From: a virus
IMG/VR virus record: IMGVR_UViG_3300033153_006092
Coordinates: 1 to 50,021 of that record
DNA length: 50,021 nucleotides
Reading direction: 5' to 3' (one strand)
In this document: in pieces, positions 1 to 8,285 of the stretch
Layout: each line of letters begins with the position of its first letter
Position numbering within the stretch: position 1 is the stretch's first letter
Made by a program: the position numbers and the translations under genes
The notes under the pieces: model-generated
The model's database searches: none
Seen by the model: only the letters and a program-made list of their open reading frames with translations
What the model was told of the DNA's origin: nothing

Positions 1-95
1 TGACATTCTATACACTGAGGCAAGTTCCGCAGATGCTGGTGTTGATATTCGTATCGGTCGCTACCAGGATGGCGTGGCCCTGGATGACGATTATT
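1..95. repeat. Terminal direct repeat from circular assembly
   Basis: Bases 1-95 are identical to bases 49927-50021. The repeat lies inside one reading frame that continues without a stop from the right end into the left end, so the molecule closes into a circle of about 49,926 bp. An exact repeat this short inside a coding region is best explained as the overlap left when an assembler closes a circular or circularly permuted genome. It is unlikely to be a physical phage end. Read mapping across the joint would confirm it. Confidence 0.95.
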
Positions 96-274
96 TCGAT
101 ATTACAACATCGGAAACGAGCAAAAATTTAGGCTATAAGAAACGCATTGATACTGCCAGTCTCACGCATTATCAACTTGCCGCCGGTGACGCGGTAACAG
201 TGGGAACTGCTGGCGGGAAAGTAGGAACTGGCGAGGTGCGTATAGTGTTATACTTTGTTTTAAGTGCACAATAA
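1..274 (+). CDS. Tail spike, C-terminal end (continues from right end of window)
   Basis: This is the last part of the tail spike whose upstream portion lies at 48932-50021; the frame is open across the circle joint and stops with TAA at 272-274. The piece encodes a beta-rich C-terminal domain ending in VRIVLYFVLSAQ. The ATG at 74 is internal and should not be used as a start. In phage spikes the C-terminal domain usually drives trimerisation or binds the receptor; that role is inferred here. The next gene's ATG overlaps this stop, but its better start is 292. Confidence 0.85.
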   Translation, partial: DILYTEASSADAGVDIRIGRYQDGVALDDDYFDITTSETSKNLGYKKRIDTASLTHYQLAAGDAVTVGTAGGKVGTGEVRIVLYFVLSAQ

Positions 275-291
275 TGACAGTGAGGGCTTTA

Positions 292-558
292 ATGACTGAG
301 GAAGAAAGAATATTTATAGAAGGTTTATTTGATAACTTAAAAGAAGATATAAAAGAACTAAGGGGCGATGTAAAAAACTTGCCTTGTAGTGAGAGGGGTG
401 AGAGATTAAGTACATTAGAGGCTGTTCAAACTGCTAAAGATAAATACAATGATATAGCAAGGGAAAATAAAACACTTAGTATTAGAAAATGTCTTTTACT
501 ATTTGCTGTTTTTCAGCTTATATATATGGCGGTTAATTTATGGGTGAGTGCAAGATGA
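292..558 (+). CDS. Small coiled-coil protein with C-terminal membrane segment, possible lysis protein
   Basis: The product is about 88 aa starting MTEEERIFIEGLFDN. It has a charged helical part with a spacer (KNLPC) and a predicted coiled coil, then one hydrophobic segment near the C-terminus (CLLLFAVFQLIYMAVNLWV) and a short basic tail. This layout resembles XhlA-type haemolysin/holin-associated proteins, but the match is by architecture only. I chose ATG 292 over ATG 274 because GAGGG at 282-286 is well spaced for it. It sits directly after the tail spike and just before two other small genes, including a second membrane protein at 1049, so a holin/antiholin pair is possible. Confidence 0.6.
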   Translation: MTEEERIFIEGLFDNLKEDIKELRGDVKNLPCSERGERLSTLEAVQTAKDKYNDIARENKTLSIRKCLLLFAVFQLIYMAVNLWVSAR

Positions 559-1052
559 TGGATTTTGATATTTTAGCAGGTACAGGTAAACTTATTATAG
601 ACAATAAACATAGTTGGGGTGATCAACTTAGGATTGTTAATAAGTATAGTTATTGCCTAAAAATATTAAGGTTGAAATATCCTAATATAAAAGGTAGTTA
701 TCATAAACATCTTAAAAAGAGAGAAACGTGGTTTGTATTAGAAGGGGTTGTGTATGTTAAAATTCTTAGAAATGAATCTGATGGTATCGAATATTTAACT
801 TTATATCCTGGTGATAAATTAGATATAAGTGATGATAAACCTCACCAATTTTGGTGTTCTGTGCCGTCTATAATTATTGAAGTTTCTACCCATGATAATG
901 ATAAAGATACTTATAGGTATAATGAAAAGGATGGGGAGTTTTATAATGAAGATGGTGATAAATATATTTCTAAAAAGGATCAAATGAAGGCGTGGCATAA
1001 AGAGTTAGAAAATGATTATAGAAAACATATATTAGGATTTCCAAAACCATGA
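555..1052 (+). CDS. Cupin-fold protein, sugar-isomerase-like
   Basis: The product is about 165 aa. A single cupin barrel is visible: GSYHKHLKKRETWFVLEG supplies the first metal-site histidines and glutamate, and YPGDKLDISDDKPHQFW supplies the second motif with its histidine. This H-x-H...E...H pattern is that of metal-binding cupins such as type II mannose-6-phosphate isomerases and related sugar epimerases. The C-terminal third (about residues 115-165) is highly charged and unrecognised. The start at 555 is favoured by GGGTGAG at 541-547, and it overlaps the previous stop. Given the sugar island at 5183-12376, a role in sugar metabolism is attractive but unproven; it could also be a structural or regulatory cupin. 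Confidence 0.65.
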   Translation: MMDFDILAGTGKLIIDNKHSWGDQLRIVNKYSYCLKILRLKYPNIKGSYHKHLKKRETWFVLEGVVYVKILRNESDGIEYLTLYPGDKLDISDDKPHQFWCSVPSIIIEVSTHDNDKDTYRYNEKDGEFYNEDGDKYISKKDQMKAWHKELENDYRKHILGFPKP

Positions 1053-1237
1053 CAAAAGAACCATTGGGTTTACCAAAAGGTAGTATACGGGCAATAATAG
1101 CAGTACTGATTGTTGTGTCAGTAATTGTTGCAATTTTTATAGGTGAATCAGAAAGCGTTAAATCTCTTACTCCTATTGCCGGTATGGTAATTGGGTATTA
1201 CTTTGCACAAAGATCAAATAATAAAACAGGAGACTAA
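1049..1237 (+). CDS. Small membrane protein, holin candidate
   Basis: The product is 62 aa. After a short N-terminal stretch (LGLPKGSIRA) it has a strongly hydrophobic helix (IIAVLIVVSVIVAIFIG), a polar loop, a second weaker hydrophobic segment (IAGMVIGYYFA) and a charged C-terminus. Two membrane segments and this size are typical of class II holins, but such small proteins cannot be assigned by sequence alone. Its ATG overlaps the cupin stop by four bases (ATGA), so it is probably translationally coupled. The endolysin is far away on the other strand (24409-24762), so late expression of this gene would set lysis timing if it is the holin. Confidence 0.55.
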   Translation: MTKEPLGLPKGSIRAIIAVLIVVSVIVAIFIGESESVKSLTPIAGMVIGYYFAQRSNNKTGD

Positions 1238-1239
1238 AA

Positions 1240-2169
1240 ATGTTTTACAAAAAAGCGGATGGTAGTATTATAGATGAACAAGGAAATGCGGTCACAAATA
1301 TTGTATTAAACACAGATGGTAGTTATACAGATTCAGAAGGTAAAGTTGTTGAGGTACAAACAGAGGCATCTGCTCAACCAACAATAGCAGATTTACAAAA
1401 TGAGTTAATTGAGGTAAAACGGCAAAATACTTTATTGAAAGGGAAAGCGCAAGATTTTGATGTATTGATGCAGGATAGGGAATTTGCCCAATGGGCGTTA
1501 GATAGAAGTCAACGTGATCTATCTAATAAACCAACACAGCAGGTTCAGCAACCTGTAAATCAACAACAGCCAAATGATAATCCATTTGCAGAATACCAAG
1601 ATGCCGAAGGTTTGCAAACATTGACTAATACAATTACCCAGAATGTATTAGATGCAATTAGCCCACGTTTTGAAGCAATAGATAAAACAATAGGTCAGAA
1701 GTTTGAACCATTATTGCAAAATCTTTCACAAAATAGAATTGAAGCTGATTTTAATGCTTTAGTACAACAGGCTGCAACCAATAAAGAATTTTATCCTATT
1801 GATCCTACTTCGATTAGAAAACAAATAGATTATGAAAGGCAAAAAAATCCTAATTTAAATATGCAACAGGCGTATGATTTAACTTGTGCAACAATGAATA
1901 GAGAGGGGTTAATAACTCGACCTCCTATTCAGACAATGGGAAGCGGTTCTCAGGAAGGTGGTCAAGGAGGAAATATATTAACTAGACCTGCTGGTGGGCA
2001 AACCACTATAAAAGCTGATGCAGGTAAATCAACGTTGGACAAGGCATTAGACGCTAAAAATAAAGGTGGTGATGAAAATCAAAGGCGTAGTGTCAATGAT
2101 ATTATAGCTGAGGCTGCTAAACAGATGGAAGATAGTGGCAACCCGATTGATATTAGTGAATTATCTTAG
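1240..2169 (+). CDS. Capsid scaffolding protein (probable)
   Basis: The product is 309 aa, acidic and glutamine-rich with low-complexity stretches (QQVQQPVNQQQPNDN) and predicted coiled coil around residues 50-85 and 125-190, then a Gly-rich flexible part. These features, together with its place immediately before the major capsid gene, fit a phage scaffolding protein. No protease motif is seen, so it is unlikely to be a protease-scaffold fusion. The start at 1240 has AGGAG about eight bases upstream. Function is inferred from position and composition. Confidence 0.7.
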   Translation: MFYKKADGSIIDEQGNAVTNIVLNTDGSYTDSEGKVVEVQTEASAQPTIADLQNELIEVKRQNTLLKGKAQDFDVLMQDREFAQWALDRSQRDLSNKPTQQVQQPVNQQQPNDNPFAEYQDAEGLQTLTNTITQNVLDAISPRFEAIDKTIGQKFEPLLQNLSQNRIEADFNALVQQAATNKEFYPIDPTSIRKQIDYERQKNPNLNMQQAYDLTCATMNREGLITRPPIQTMGSGSQEGGQGGNILTRPAGGQTTIKADAGKSTLDKALDAKNKGGDENQRRSVNDIIAEAAKQMEDSGNPIDISELS

Positions 2170-2180
2170 GAGTAAAAATA

Positions 2181-3308
2181 ATGATACTGTTATTGGCTAT
2201 TTCTCTTATTGCATTTGGTATACTACTAAGTGTAGCTACCGCATATGCAGATATAACACAAGGCCAAAAAGATGAACTTCTAGCCACCACTTTACAGCTA
2301 CAAGAAACTGAGTTAATTAAACATACCTATTTGGAAAATCCTATATATGTTTTCTTTTCTAATAGTAGATATACTAAAAAAGTAAAAGGTGGTCATGAAA
2401 TTCGGTTTCCGGTTGTACTTGATAAATCGGACACTTTTGATTGGTTTGGTGTTGGAAGTACATTTAATCCACAACCTAAAAAGATATTAGGTTGGTCACA
2501 TACGGAATTAAAACAGGGTGCAGGTCATGTTACTTTTGAAGATGTAGAATTGTGGCAAGCCAGTGGCCCTGGTAATTTTGTAGGAATGGTAGAAGCAAAG
2601 ACTGAGGAACTTGAACAGTCTATAGGCGAGTCATTGAATTTGACTGCTTGGGGAGATGGAACAGAGGATGGTGGATTAGCACCTACTGGTTTGACTGGTC
2701 ATATTCCTAATCCGCCTACAAGTGGTACATATATGGGTCATGATTTGTCTACAGAAAATTGGGGTAGATGTTGGTATAATGATAATGAGACTATTGGCCC
2801 ACATTCATTGACAAGCCCAACTGGTAATGCCCCGCATACAGAAGGTGCAATAGGAGATATAAGTGATAGATATCCACTTATAATAGATTCTCTTAACCTT
2901 ATGTATGCTTCATGTGTTAGTAATAGTGATAATAAAAGTGATATTTTTCATATTACCGATTTGCAGACACAATTGTGGTATAAACAAATTCCATTTAGAT
3001 GCCCCGGTTTTGATATAGGTGTAACAGAGGGGCCATTTAATATTGGAATTGAAACTGCTCATTTTATGGGTTCGCCAATTATTCCAGATACAGTTGATAA
3101 TGGTGCAATAGAAGGCGAGTGGCGTATGGTTAATATGCGGTATTACAATATGTATATTGACACTGACCATTTCTTCAAATGGGTTGGGCCACGTTCTCCT
3201 TATAATGCTCTAAGAACTTCAAAGTATCTGGTTGTGCGTTTCCAATGGGTTAACAAATTCCCAAGAAAGCAAGGGCTTTTAGTCGGAATAGCTACTTGGC
3301 AGGCTTAA
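2181..3308 (+). CDS. Major capsid protein with unusual hydrophobic leader
   Basis: The product is 375 aa. The body matches the phage capsid family that starts with a DELLATTL-type helix, followed by a segment on extended arms (GGHEIRFPVVLDKSD), a helix with KTEELEQSIGESL and GDGTEDGG, which is the HK97-like fold used by many short-tailed phages. Unusually, about 23 hydrophobic residues precede this (MILLLAISLIAFGIL... ending ATAYA), looking like a signal peptide with an AYA|D cleavage site. The start at 2181 has AGGAG eight bases upstream and no good in-frame start lies closer to the conserved part, so the leader appears real. It follows the scaffold and precedes a decoration-like gene. Confidence 0.8.
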   Translation: MILLLAISLIAFGILLSVATAYADITQGQKDELLATTLQLQETELIKHTYLENPIYVFFSNSRYTKKVKGGHEIRFPVVLDKSDTFDWFGVGSTFNPQPKKILGWSHTELKQGAGHVTFEDVELWQASGPGNFVGMVEAKTEELEQSIGESLNLTAWGDGTEDGGLAPTGLTGHIPNPPTSGTYMGHDLSTENWGRCWYNDNETIGPHSLTSPTGNAPHTEGAIGDISDRYPLIIDSLNLMYASCVSNSDNKSDIFHITDLQTQLWYKQIPFRCPGFDIGVTEGPFNIGIETAHFMGSPIIPDTVDNGAIEGEWRMVNMRYYNMYIDTDHFFKWVGPRSPYNALRTSKYLVVRFQWVNKFPRKQGLLVGIATWQA

Positions 3309-3320
3309 CTGGAGGATATT

Positions 3321-4193
3321 ATGGGTCAGAAATTTGAACAAAAACGAAACGAGGTTACATTTCAATATAATCTTGACCAATGTGAAACTTGGACAAATTA
3401 TATTACGTACCCTCAGAGATTTGCTGGTATGCGAGTCGGTGCTGATCGTTGGGAAAATGCCATGATGGGCGATGGTGTTTATAGACGTATTAGAGTAAAT
3501 GGGTTGGCAAAGTTTAGATGGGTATGCAACCGTTCTGGTAATACGCTCACAAGAGGGACTTTGGTTTCTTTTAAGAGGGCTACTTGGACAGCAACTAGTG
3601 GTTCTACTTCTACGGTTGTTGCCGCAGTTGGGTCATTTGTAGAAGATGAAAATCTGTGGGATAATTTAATTGTTTTGCAAGATGCTGGTGGTGCCGGTGC
3701 GGCACCTGAAGGTGAAGCCGGTATTATAGTAAAGGCAAAACTTAATACCGCAGAGACACATATTACTTTTACTTGTAGAACACCCGCCGCTAGTGGATTA
3801 TTCTCTGCGGCACCAGCTGCAGGTGATACTGGTGTTATTCGTTCTCGTTATAATATTATACCAATAACTGCTACAGATGGGATAGAGCAATTTGCTGGTG
3901 TGGTTGTTAGAGAAGATGGCATACCTGATAATTCATTTGGTTGGGTATGTTATGAAGCCGATGAAATTGAGATTAAATTGAAGGCTGGTACTGGTGTAAC
4001 AGCTAATCTTGGATTTATGGCTGCTGACGATGCTGACGGTTCCACTATAGCAAAGGCGAGAATAATAAATTCAACTGGTACTGACCTTGTTGGCGGTAAG
4101 GTACTTGGTACTGTATTGGAAACTATTGCCAATGATATTGCTGCTGATGTTGCTTGGTGTAGATTGAAGGCAGTTGGTGCTGACGAAGCATAG
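3321..4193 (+). CDS. Capsid decoration or minor head protein (probable)
   Basis: The product is 290 aa, rich in Ala, Gly, Thr and Val, with a C-terminal half of short beta strands (ITATDGIEQFAGVVVRED, DEIEIKLKAGTGVTANLGF, GGKVLGTVLETI). This composition resembles head decoration proteins found just after the capsid gene. N-terminal residues 1-70 are different and aromatic (FQYNLDQCETWTNYITYP). It is preceded by GGAGG at good spacing. A hairpin follows the stop at 4204-4225. The family is not firmly recognised; position and composition are the main evidence. Confidence 0.6.
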   Translation: MGQKFEQKRNEVTFQYNLDQCETWTNYITYPQRFAGMRVGADRWENAMMGDGVYRRIRVNGLAKFRWVCNRSGNTLTRGTLVSFKRATWTATSGSTSTVVAAVGSFVEDENLWDNLIVLQDAGGAGAAPEGEAGIIVKAKLNTAETHITFTCRTPAASGLFSAAPAAGDTGVIRSRYNIIPITATDGIEQFAGVVVREDGIPDNSFGWVCYEADEIEIKLKAGTGVTANLGFMAADDADGSTIAKARIINSTGTDLVGGKVLGTVLETIANDIAADVAWCRLKAVGADEA

Positions 4194-4203
4194 ATGTATT
4201 TGA

Positions 4204-4225
4204 CGGGGCGGCTTTTGTCGCCCCG
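4204..4225 (+). terminator. GC-rich hairpin after capsid genes
   Basis: CGGGGCG (4204-4210) pairs perfectly with CGCCCCG (4219-4225) around an eight-base loop, right after the decoration gene stop. No T-run follows, so it may be a weak or attenuating terminator, or an RNA-stabilising 3' end that keeps capsid message abundant relative to the genes downstream. Confidence 0.55.
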
Positions 4226-4245
4226 CAACAACTTGGAGAATATAA

Positions 4246-4851
4246 ATGGACGATAAATTAGCGGTTAAAAATGCGGAAATTGTTATAGTGAAGGGTACTC
4301 AAGAACCGCCTGTTGGAAAGTTGTATTATGGTTTACCATTAGAAAACGGTTTGACTCCAGTGATGATGCGAAGAGTTAGACGATCTGGGAAAAATAAGAA
4401 AATATCTGATAGAGTGGTATGGTATGAAAAGAAGATAATGCAAGAGAATGGGTTAGTAGTGCCATTAAGGGCGCATATAGTAGTTGCGCCAACAGAAAAA
4501 GAAATAGAGGCAAACGCCCTTTATCCAGTAGCAATATTTAATATCAGCCGTGCTAGATTTGATGGTATAATGAGAATAAAAAGGTGGAAAACTTTTCCTT
4601 TTTTAAATGATAATGGAGTACCCTATATGGTAACTAACGGAATATTAAAACCATTTTCGTTTGTAATTGTAAATAATAATTATATTCCCAATGAGCTACC
4701 AAACGGGAATACAGATGATGGAAATTGGCAAGTTGGTGCGCCTGTAACAGGCCAATATATAATAGAGTTCTTTAACAACTTAATAGAAAAAGCTAAACCA
4801 TTAGTTTATTCTACACAGGTTGCTAAAGCAATAGAGGCTAAAACAGAATAA
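4246..4851 (+). CDS. Unknown structural-region protein
   Basis: The product is 201 aa and is not recognised. It mixes basic stretches (MMRRVRRSGKNKKISDRVVWYEKK, residues about 40-63) with beta-rich segments and ends in a charged helix. No signal peptide or membrane segment is seen. It lies between the decoration gene and a tail-collar-like gene, starts with GGAG at good spacing, and its stop overlaps the next ATG. A head completion or connector role would fit the position, but nothing in the sequence shows it. Confidence 0.6.
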   Translation: MDDKLAVKNAEIVIVKGTQEPPVGKLYYGLPLENGLTPVMMRRVRRSGKNKKISDRVVWYEKKIMQENGLVVPLRAHIVVAPTEKEIEANALYPVAIFNISRARFDGIMRIKRWKTFPFLNDNGVPYMVTNGILKPFSFVIVNNNYIPNELPNGNTDDGNWQVGAPVTGQYIIEFFNNLIEKAKPLVYSTQVAKAIEAKTE

Positions 4852-5204
4852 TGATATTGACAATAGGAAAACAAAGAGCGGCATCTGTATTAACTAACAA
4901 TTCGTATATTACTCATCTTGCGGTAGGTGATGATGATACGGATGAGACAGCTGGTGATTTAGCTCTCGGTAATGAGATATACCGAGTTGCTTTAACTACG
5001 GTATCACAGAATGATCAGGTATGTTGGGGCGTTGCTACTATAACAGCTAGTGATATTGGTGCTGGTTCTTATACTATTAAAGAGTTCGGTTTTGTCGATG
5101 CGGCAAGTGGAGGCCATTTTCAATGCAGAGTGGTGTTAGATACAGGAATAACTATAACAGGCGCTCAGAAACTAATAATAGTATGGGGCGAAGTGTTTCC
5201 GTAA
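4851..5204 (+). CDS. Small tail-fibre/collar-type domain protein
   Basis: The product is 117 aa. The pattern ITHLAVGDDDT...LGNEIYRVALTT...ATITASDIGAGSYTIKEFGFVDA...KLIIVWGEVF resembles the N-terminal domain of phage tail-collar fibre proteins, where short repeats of this kind form the attachment point of a fibre. Here the domain stands alone. The start overlaps the previous stop (TAATG) and the last 22 bases overlap the start of the glycosyltransferase gene at 5183. It is probably a virion protein, but the exact site is unknown. Confidence 0.6.
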   Translation: MILTIGKQRAASVLTNNSYITHLAVGDDDTDETAGDLALGNEIYRVALTTVSQNDQVCWGVATITASDIGAGSYTIKEFGFVDAASGGHFQCRVVLDTGITITGAQKLIIVWGEVFP

Positions 5205-6172
5205 TAGAGAGAATAACCCGAGGTTTTGGTGATGGGATAATGCTTCGTCCTGCTATTATTGGATATATGAAAAAGTACCCTACTTATGATGTTAAGTTAC
5301 ATATAAGAGAACCAGAAGCATGTGTGTTTGAGGATATTGAAGGTTTAGATATTGTACCTATATCAACATTTTCTAAAAGTAAATCGGTTATAAGTGATAA
5401 AGATTCTATTACTAGAGCCAAAAGAAATAGATTAAAGCGTTATAATTATTCTAAACAACTTATAGAAGGTTATAATAATCCTATTATATATAGAGTATCC
5501 GAATCTTGCGCCAAGTATGAAATGGAACATATAGATAATGTTGATAAGTCTAGGCAAGAAATTTTTTGTGATGAACTTAATGTACAATTTGATATGGCAA
5601 ATTACAATGTTAAATTTTCTTTAGAAGAAGAACAATTTGCAGATGATTTTCTTGGTGGTATAAGTAGAGCTATTGGTATTCATATACAAACTGCAGATAG
5701 TTGGCGTGATTATAGATATATGTATTTAAGAAAGCGCCAAACAAAAATGTGGGATTTGGTAGATTATATAGCCAAAAGATTTAATGGTTATATAATAACT
5801 TTTGACAAAGATTGTAAATATGAAGGGAGGCAAAAGAATGTAAAATCTTTGGCTAATGTAACGTTTAGGCAGGCATGGGTTGTAATGTCTAGGATGCTTT
5901 TAGGTATTGGCCCAGATTCTGCTGGAATTCATGCTTTTGGTTCGACATTTGTTCCAACTTACGGATTATTTGGCCCGACTAATCCTAGACACAGGATGCT
6001 TTATCCTTACGTTGGTTGGCCAGATAAAGGAGATTGTCCATTTGGTAAACAATATTGTTGGTATAATTATTGTCAAAATAATGGAAAACCAATGGTATAT
6101 TGTTTGAATAGGCGGTCAGTTAAATACTATTGGGATGATATAAAGCGGAAAATGGGGAGGTTTATAAAATGA
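5183..6172 (+). CDS. Glycosyltransferase family 9-like (heptosyltransferase-like)
   Basis: The product is about 329 aa. Features of the GT-B heptosyltransferase type are an N-terminal loop RGFGDGIMLRPAI and, late in the protein, LLGIGPDSAGIHAFGSTFVPTYGLFGPTNP, the nucleotide-sugar region typical of GT9 (PDSG..H.A...G.P...LFGPT). The C-terminal 60 residues are Cys/Trp/Tyr-rich (CPFGKQYCWYNYCQNN) and may bind metal. A longer frame opens at 5123, but the first residues there overlap the previous gene and look unrelated; ATG 5183 fits the family. This is the first gene of the modification island, and its stop overlaps the next start by four bases. Confidence 0.75.
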   Translation: MGRSVSVIERITRGFGDGIMLRPAIIGYMKKYPTYDVKLHIREPEACVFEDIEGLDIVPISTFSKSKSVISDKDSITRAKRNRLKRYNYSKQLIEGYNNPIIYRVSESCAKYEMEHIDNVDKSRQEIFCDELNVQFDMANYNVKFSLEEEQFADDFLGGISRAIGIHIQTADSWRDYRYMYLRKRQTKMWDLVDYIAKRFNGYIITFDKDCKYEGRQKNVKSLANVTFRQAWVVMSRMLLGIGPDSAGIHAFGSTFVPTYGLFGPTNPRHRMLYPYVGWPDKGDCPFGKQYCWYNYCQNNGKPMVYCLNRRSVKYYWDDIKRKMGRFIK

Positions 6173-6852
6173 GATTTTTTAGGCGGTCACAGGTAAAACA
6201 AAGTTATATATCTTATGTTTCAGAGCGGTCTGTTAGAGGTTTACATGATACAATTTTAAGAACTGAAGAACCAAAATATTGTTTAGAAATAGGTTTGAAT
6301 GGTAAAAGTGAAGATTGTATTACATTAGATCTTGGTTCAAAAGCTGATATAGTTGGAGATATTAGAGGTGCTTTTGCACAACATGGTGGATATAAACCTG
6401 TTGAAGAAATTGAAAAATTGCCATTAGATTATTTTCATCTTATTAAAGCGGTGCATGTTATTGAGCATATAGAATGGTTGTATCAACAAGTAATGTTTGA
6501 CTGGTTTTTTGATTTAATTGCACCAGGCCACTATCTTTATGTAGATACGCCAAACTTAGATTATATTATTGAGATATATAATAATGGTATTCAGTCCATG
6601 AATAAAGGTAACAAGTTAGAATATCCAATGTCTGACCATCCAGATTTTACAAAAGATAGGTATATAGAGAATTTTACACCATGGGTTAATTATAAGATAT
6701 TTAGTGGTTGTAGTCCTGGTGATTATCATCATACCTGTTTGAATAGTATTTGGTTGGGTAATCTTCTACATGCCGCTGGTTTTGAAAATATAAAAATACA
6801 TAGTGGTAGGTCATTGATTGCTATTGCTATGCGACCGAAGGAGAGCTTGTAA
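6169..6852 (+). CDS. SAM-dependent methyltransferase (class I-like)
   Basis: The product is 227 aa. A shortened SAM-binding region is suggested by YCLEIGLNGKSEDCITLDLGSKADIVGDI, followed by LIKAVHVIEHIEWLYQQVMFDWFFDLIAPGHYLYVDTPN. The HVIEH motif and the following PG turn are hallmarks of type 11/predicted sugar-pathway methyltransferases. The glycine-rich loop is weak, so the cofactor site may be altered. A good Shine-Dalgarno (GGGGAGG) precedes the ATG. Its neighbours suggest a sugar as substrate, though a protein or lipid cannot be excluded. Confidence 0.7.
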   Translation: MRFFRRSQVKQSYISYVSERSVRGLHDTILRTEEPKYCLEIGLNGKSEDCITLDLGSKADIVGDIRGAFAQHGGYKPVEEIEKLPLDYFHLIKAVHVIEHIEWLYQQVMFDWFFDLIAPGHYLYVDTPNLDYIIEIYNNGIQSMNKGNKLEYPMSDHPDFTKDRYIENFTPWVNYKIFSGCSPGDYHHTCLNSIWLGNLLHAAGFENIKIHSGRSLIAIAMRPKESL

Positions 6853-8285
6853 TGGCTATTAAATTAAATTGCGGTGCAGGCGGAGTTATTCTTTCAAAAG
6901 AAGATGGTTGGATAAATATTGATATTAGGCAATTAGATGGTATAGACCTGGTATTAGATTTGGAAAACAATGATTTTCCATACGAAGATAATTCGGTAGA
7001 TGAAATTAGGTTACAAGATTTTTTAGAACATTTGAGTAAAGATAGGCAATTACCGTTTTTAAATGAAGTACATAGAGTAATGAAATTAAATGGTAAATTA
7101 TTTATTCAGTTACCAGATTTGGAAACATTATCTAAACGGTATTGTAATGTTTTAGAAAACCCTACTAAGCTACAACACCCTTTAGATGCCTATCAATTAT
7201 CGAGTGCTTTATATGGTGGACAGGAATATGAAGGGAATTTTCATAAGTGGGGTTATGACCAATATACGCTTAGTCTTATATTAGAAGAAGTTGGGTTCTC
7301 AATTAGAGAGATAGGTTCTGACGGTGGTCAAAATTTGTTATGCCATGCTCAGAAAAGTCCTGCCGCATTTTATATAATGATTAGTGGTGGTTTGGGCGAT
7401 TGTTTACAGATATATTTCTCTAATCCACCATACTGTAATCATGAGGATTTAAAGGGAGTAAATTATTTTCCTACTGGTCAATTGTTGGCAAGTTTATGGC
7501 TTAAACGTTTGAAAAGTTTTAAGTTGAAACATCCTAATAAATCGGTGTATTTGATTATAGAATCACATAATCCTTCGGCTATAAGGTTCTTTGATAATGT
7601 ACCATATATAGAAGGTTGTATATCTAAACCTTGGGATTTACCTAAACCGTGGGAAGAAGATAAATGGAGTCAGGTGCATTTTGGTTTATACAATTTAGAA
7701 CATTCGTATAATCCAGAATTATATGAACCAGAAGAAGCCAAAGTATATTTGTCATCTTTAGAAGAAATGCAAGTAGATACTATTGTTAATAAGGGTGATT
7801 ATATTATTGTTCATCCATTTTCTGGCGTGTCTAGGGATAGGCAAGCTATTAACCAAGATCAGTATAAAGAGATTGTAAAGAAAATTATTAAGAAAGGTTT
7901 GAACGTTGTTGTTATAGGTGGTAGTTATAAGACTAATGTAGTTGGTAAGAAATATAATATAACAGAACAATTTGATATGAAGTGTGACGGTTTAATCAAT
8001 TTGGTGAATAAGAGTAGTATTGCTGTTACGGTTGAACTTATACATAGGGCAAAAGGTTTCATAGGAACTCATAGCTCTATGGTTCTTATGGCTTGGTATA
8101 AATCATTGCCAACAGTTTGTATTGTGCCAATGTACCATGATGGTGGTCAACCATGGGAAGAGTTTTTTGCCGATGAAGTTAATCCTACTACTTGGGGTAA
8201 TAGGCAACCATTTAATAAAACTGTCATGGTTGAAGATAGAGATATAGTTGATTTAGATGAAATAGTGGAGTGGGTGGTGAAATGA
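6852..8285 (+). CDS. Fused methyltransferase - GT9 glycosyltransferase
   Basis: The product is 477 aa with two domains. Residues about 1-170 form a predicted sugar methyltransferase (LNCGAGGV...GWINIDIRQLDGIDLVLDLE, DFLEHLSKD, EVHRVMKLNGKLFIQLPD). Residues about 175-477 begin with ISGGLGDCLQIYF and carry YIIVHPFSGVSRDRQAI, VVIGG and FIGTHSSMVLMAWYKSLPTVCIVP, the core of GT9 heptosyltransferase-like enzymes. Such fusions suggest sequential transfer and methylation of one sugar. The gene starts one base within the previous stop and has GAAGGAGAG upstream. The substrate is unknown. Confidence 0.75.
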   Translation: MAIKLNCGAGGVILSKEDGWINIDIRQLDGIDLVLDLENNDFPYEDNSVDEIRLQDFLEHLSKDRQLPFLNEVHRVMKLNGKLFIQLPDLETLSKRYCNVLENPTKLQHPLDAYQLSSALYGGQEYEGNFHKWGYDQYTLSLILEEVGFSIREIGSDGGQNLLCHAQKSPAAFYIMISGGLGDCLQIYFSNPPYCNHEDLKGVNYFPTGQLLASLWLKRLKSFKLKHPNKSVYLIIESHNPSAIRFFDNVPYIEGCISKPWDLPKPWEEDKWSQVHFGLYNLEHSYNPELYEPEEAKVYLSSLEEMQVDTIVNKGDYIIVHPFSGVSRDRQAINQDQYKEIVKKIIKKGLNVVVIGGSYKTNVVGKKYNITEQFDMKCDGLINLVNKSSIAVTVELIHRAKGFIGTHSSMVLMAWYKSLPTVCIVPMYHDGGQPWEEFFADEVNPTTWGNRQPFNKTVMVEDRDIVDLDEIVEWVVK

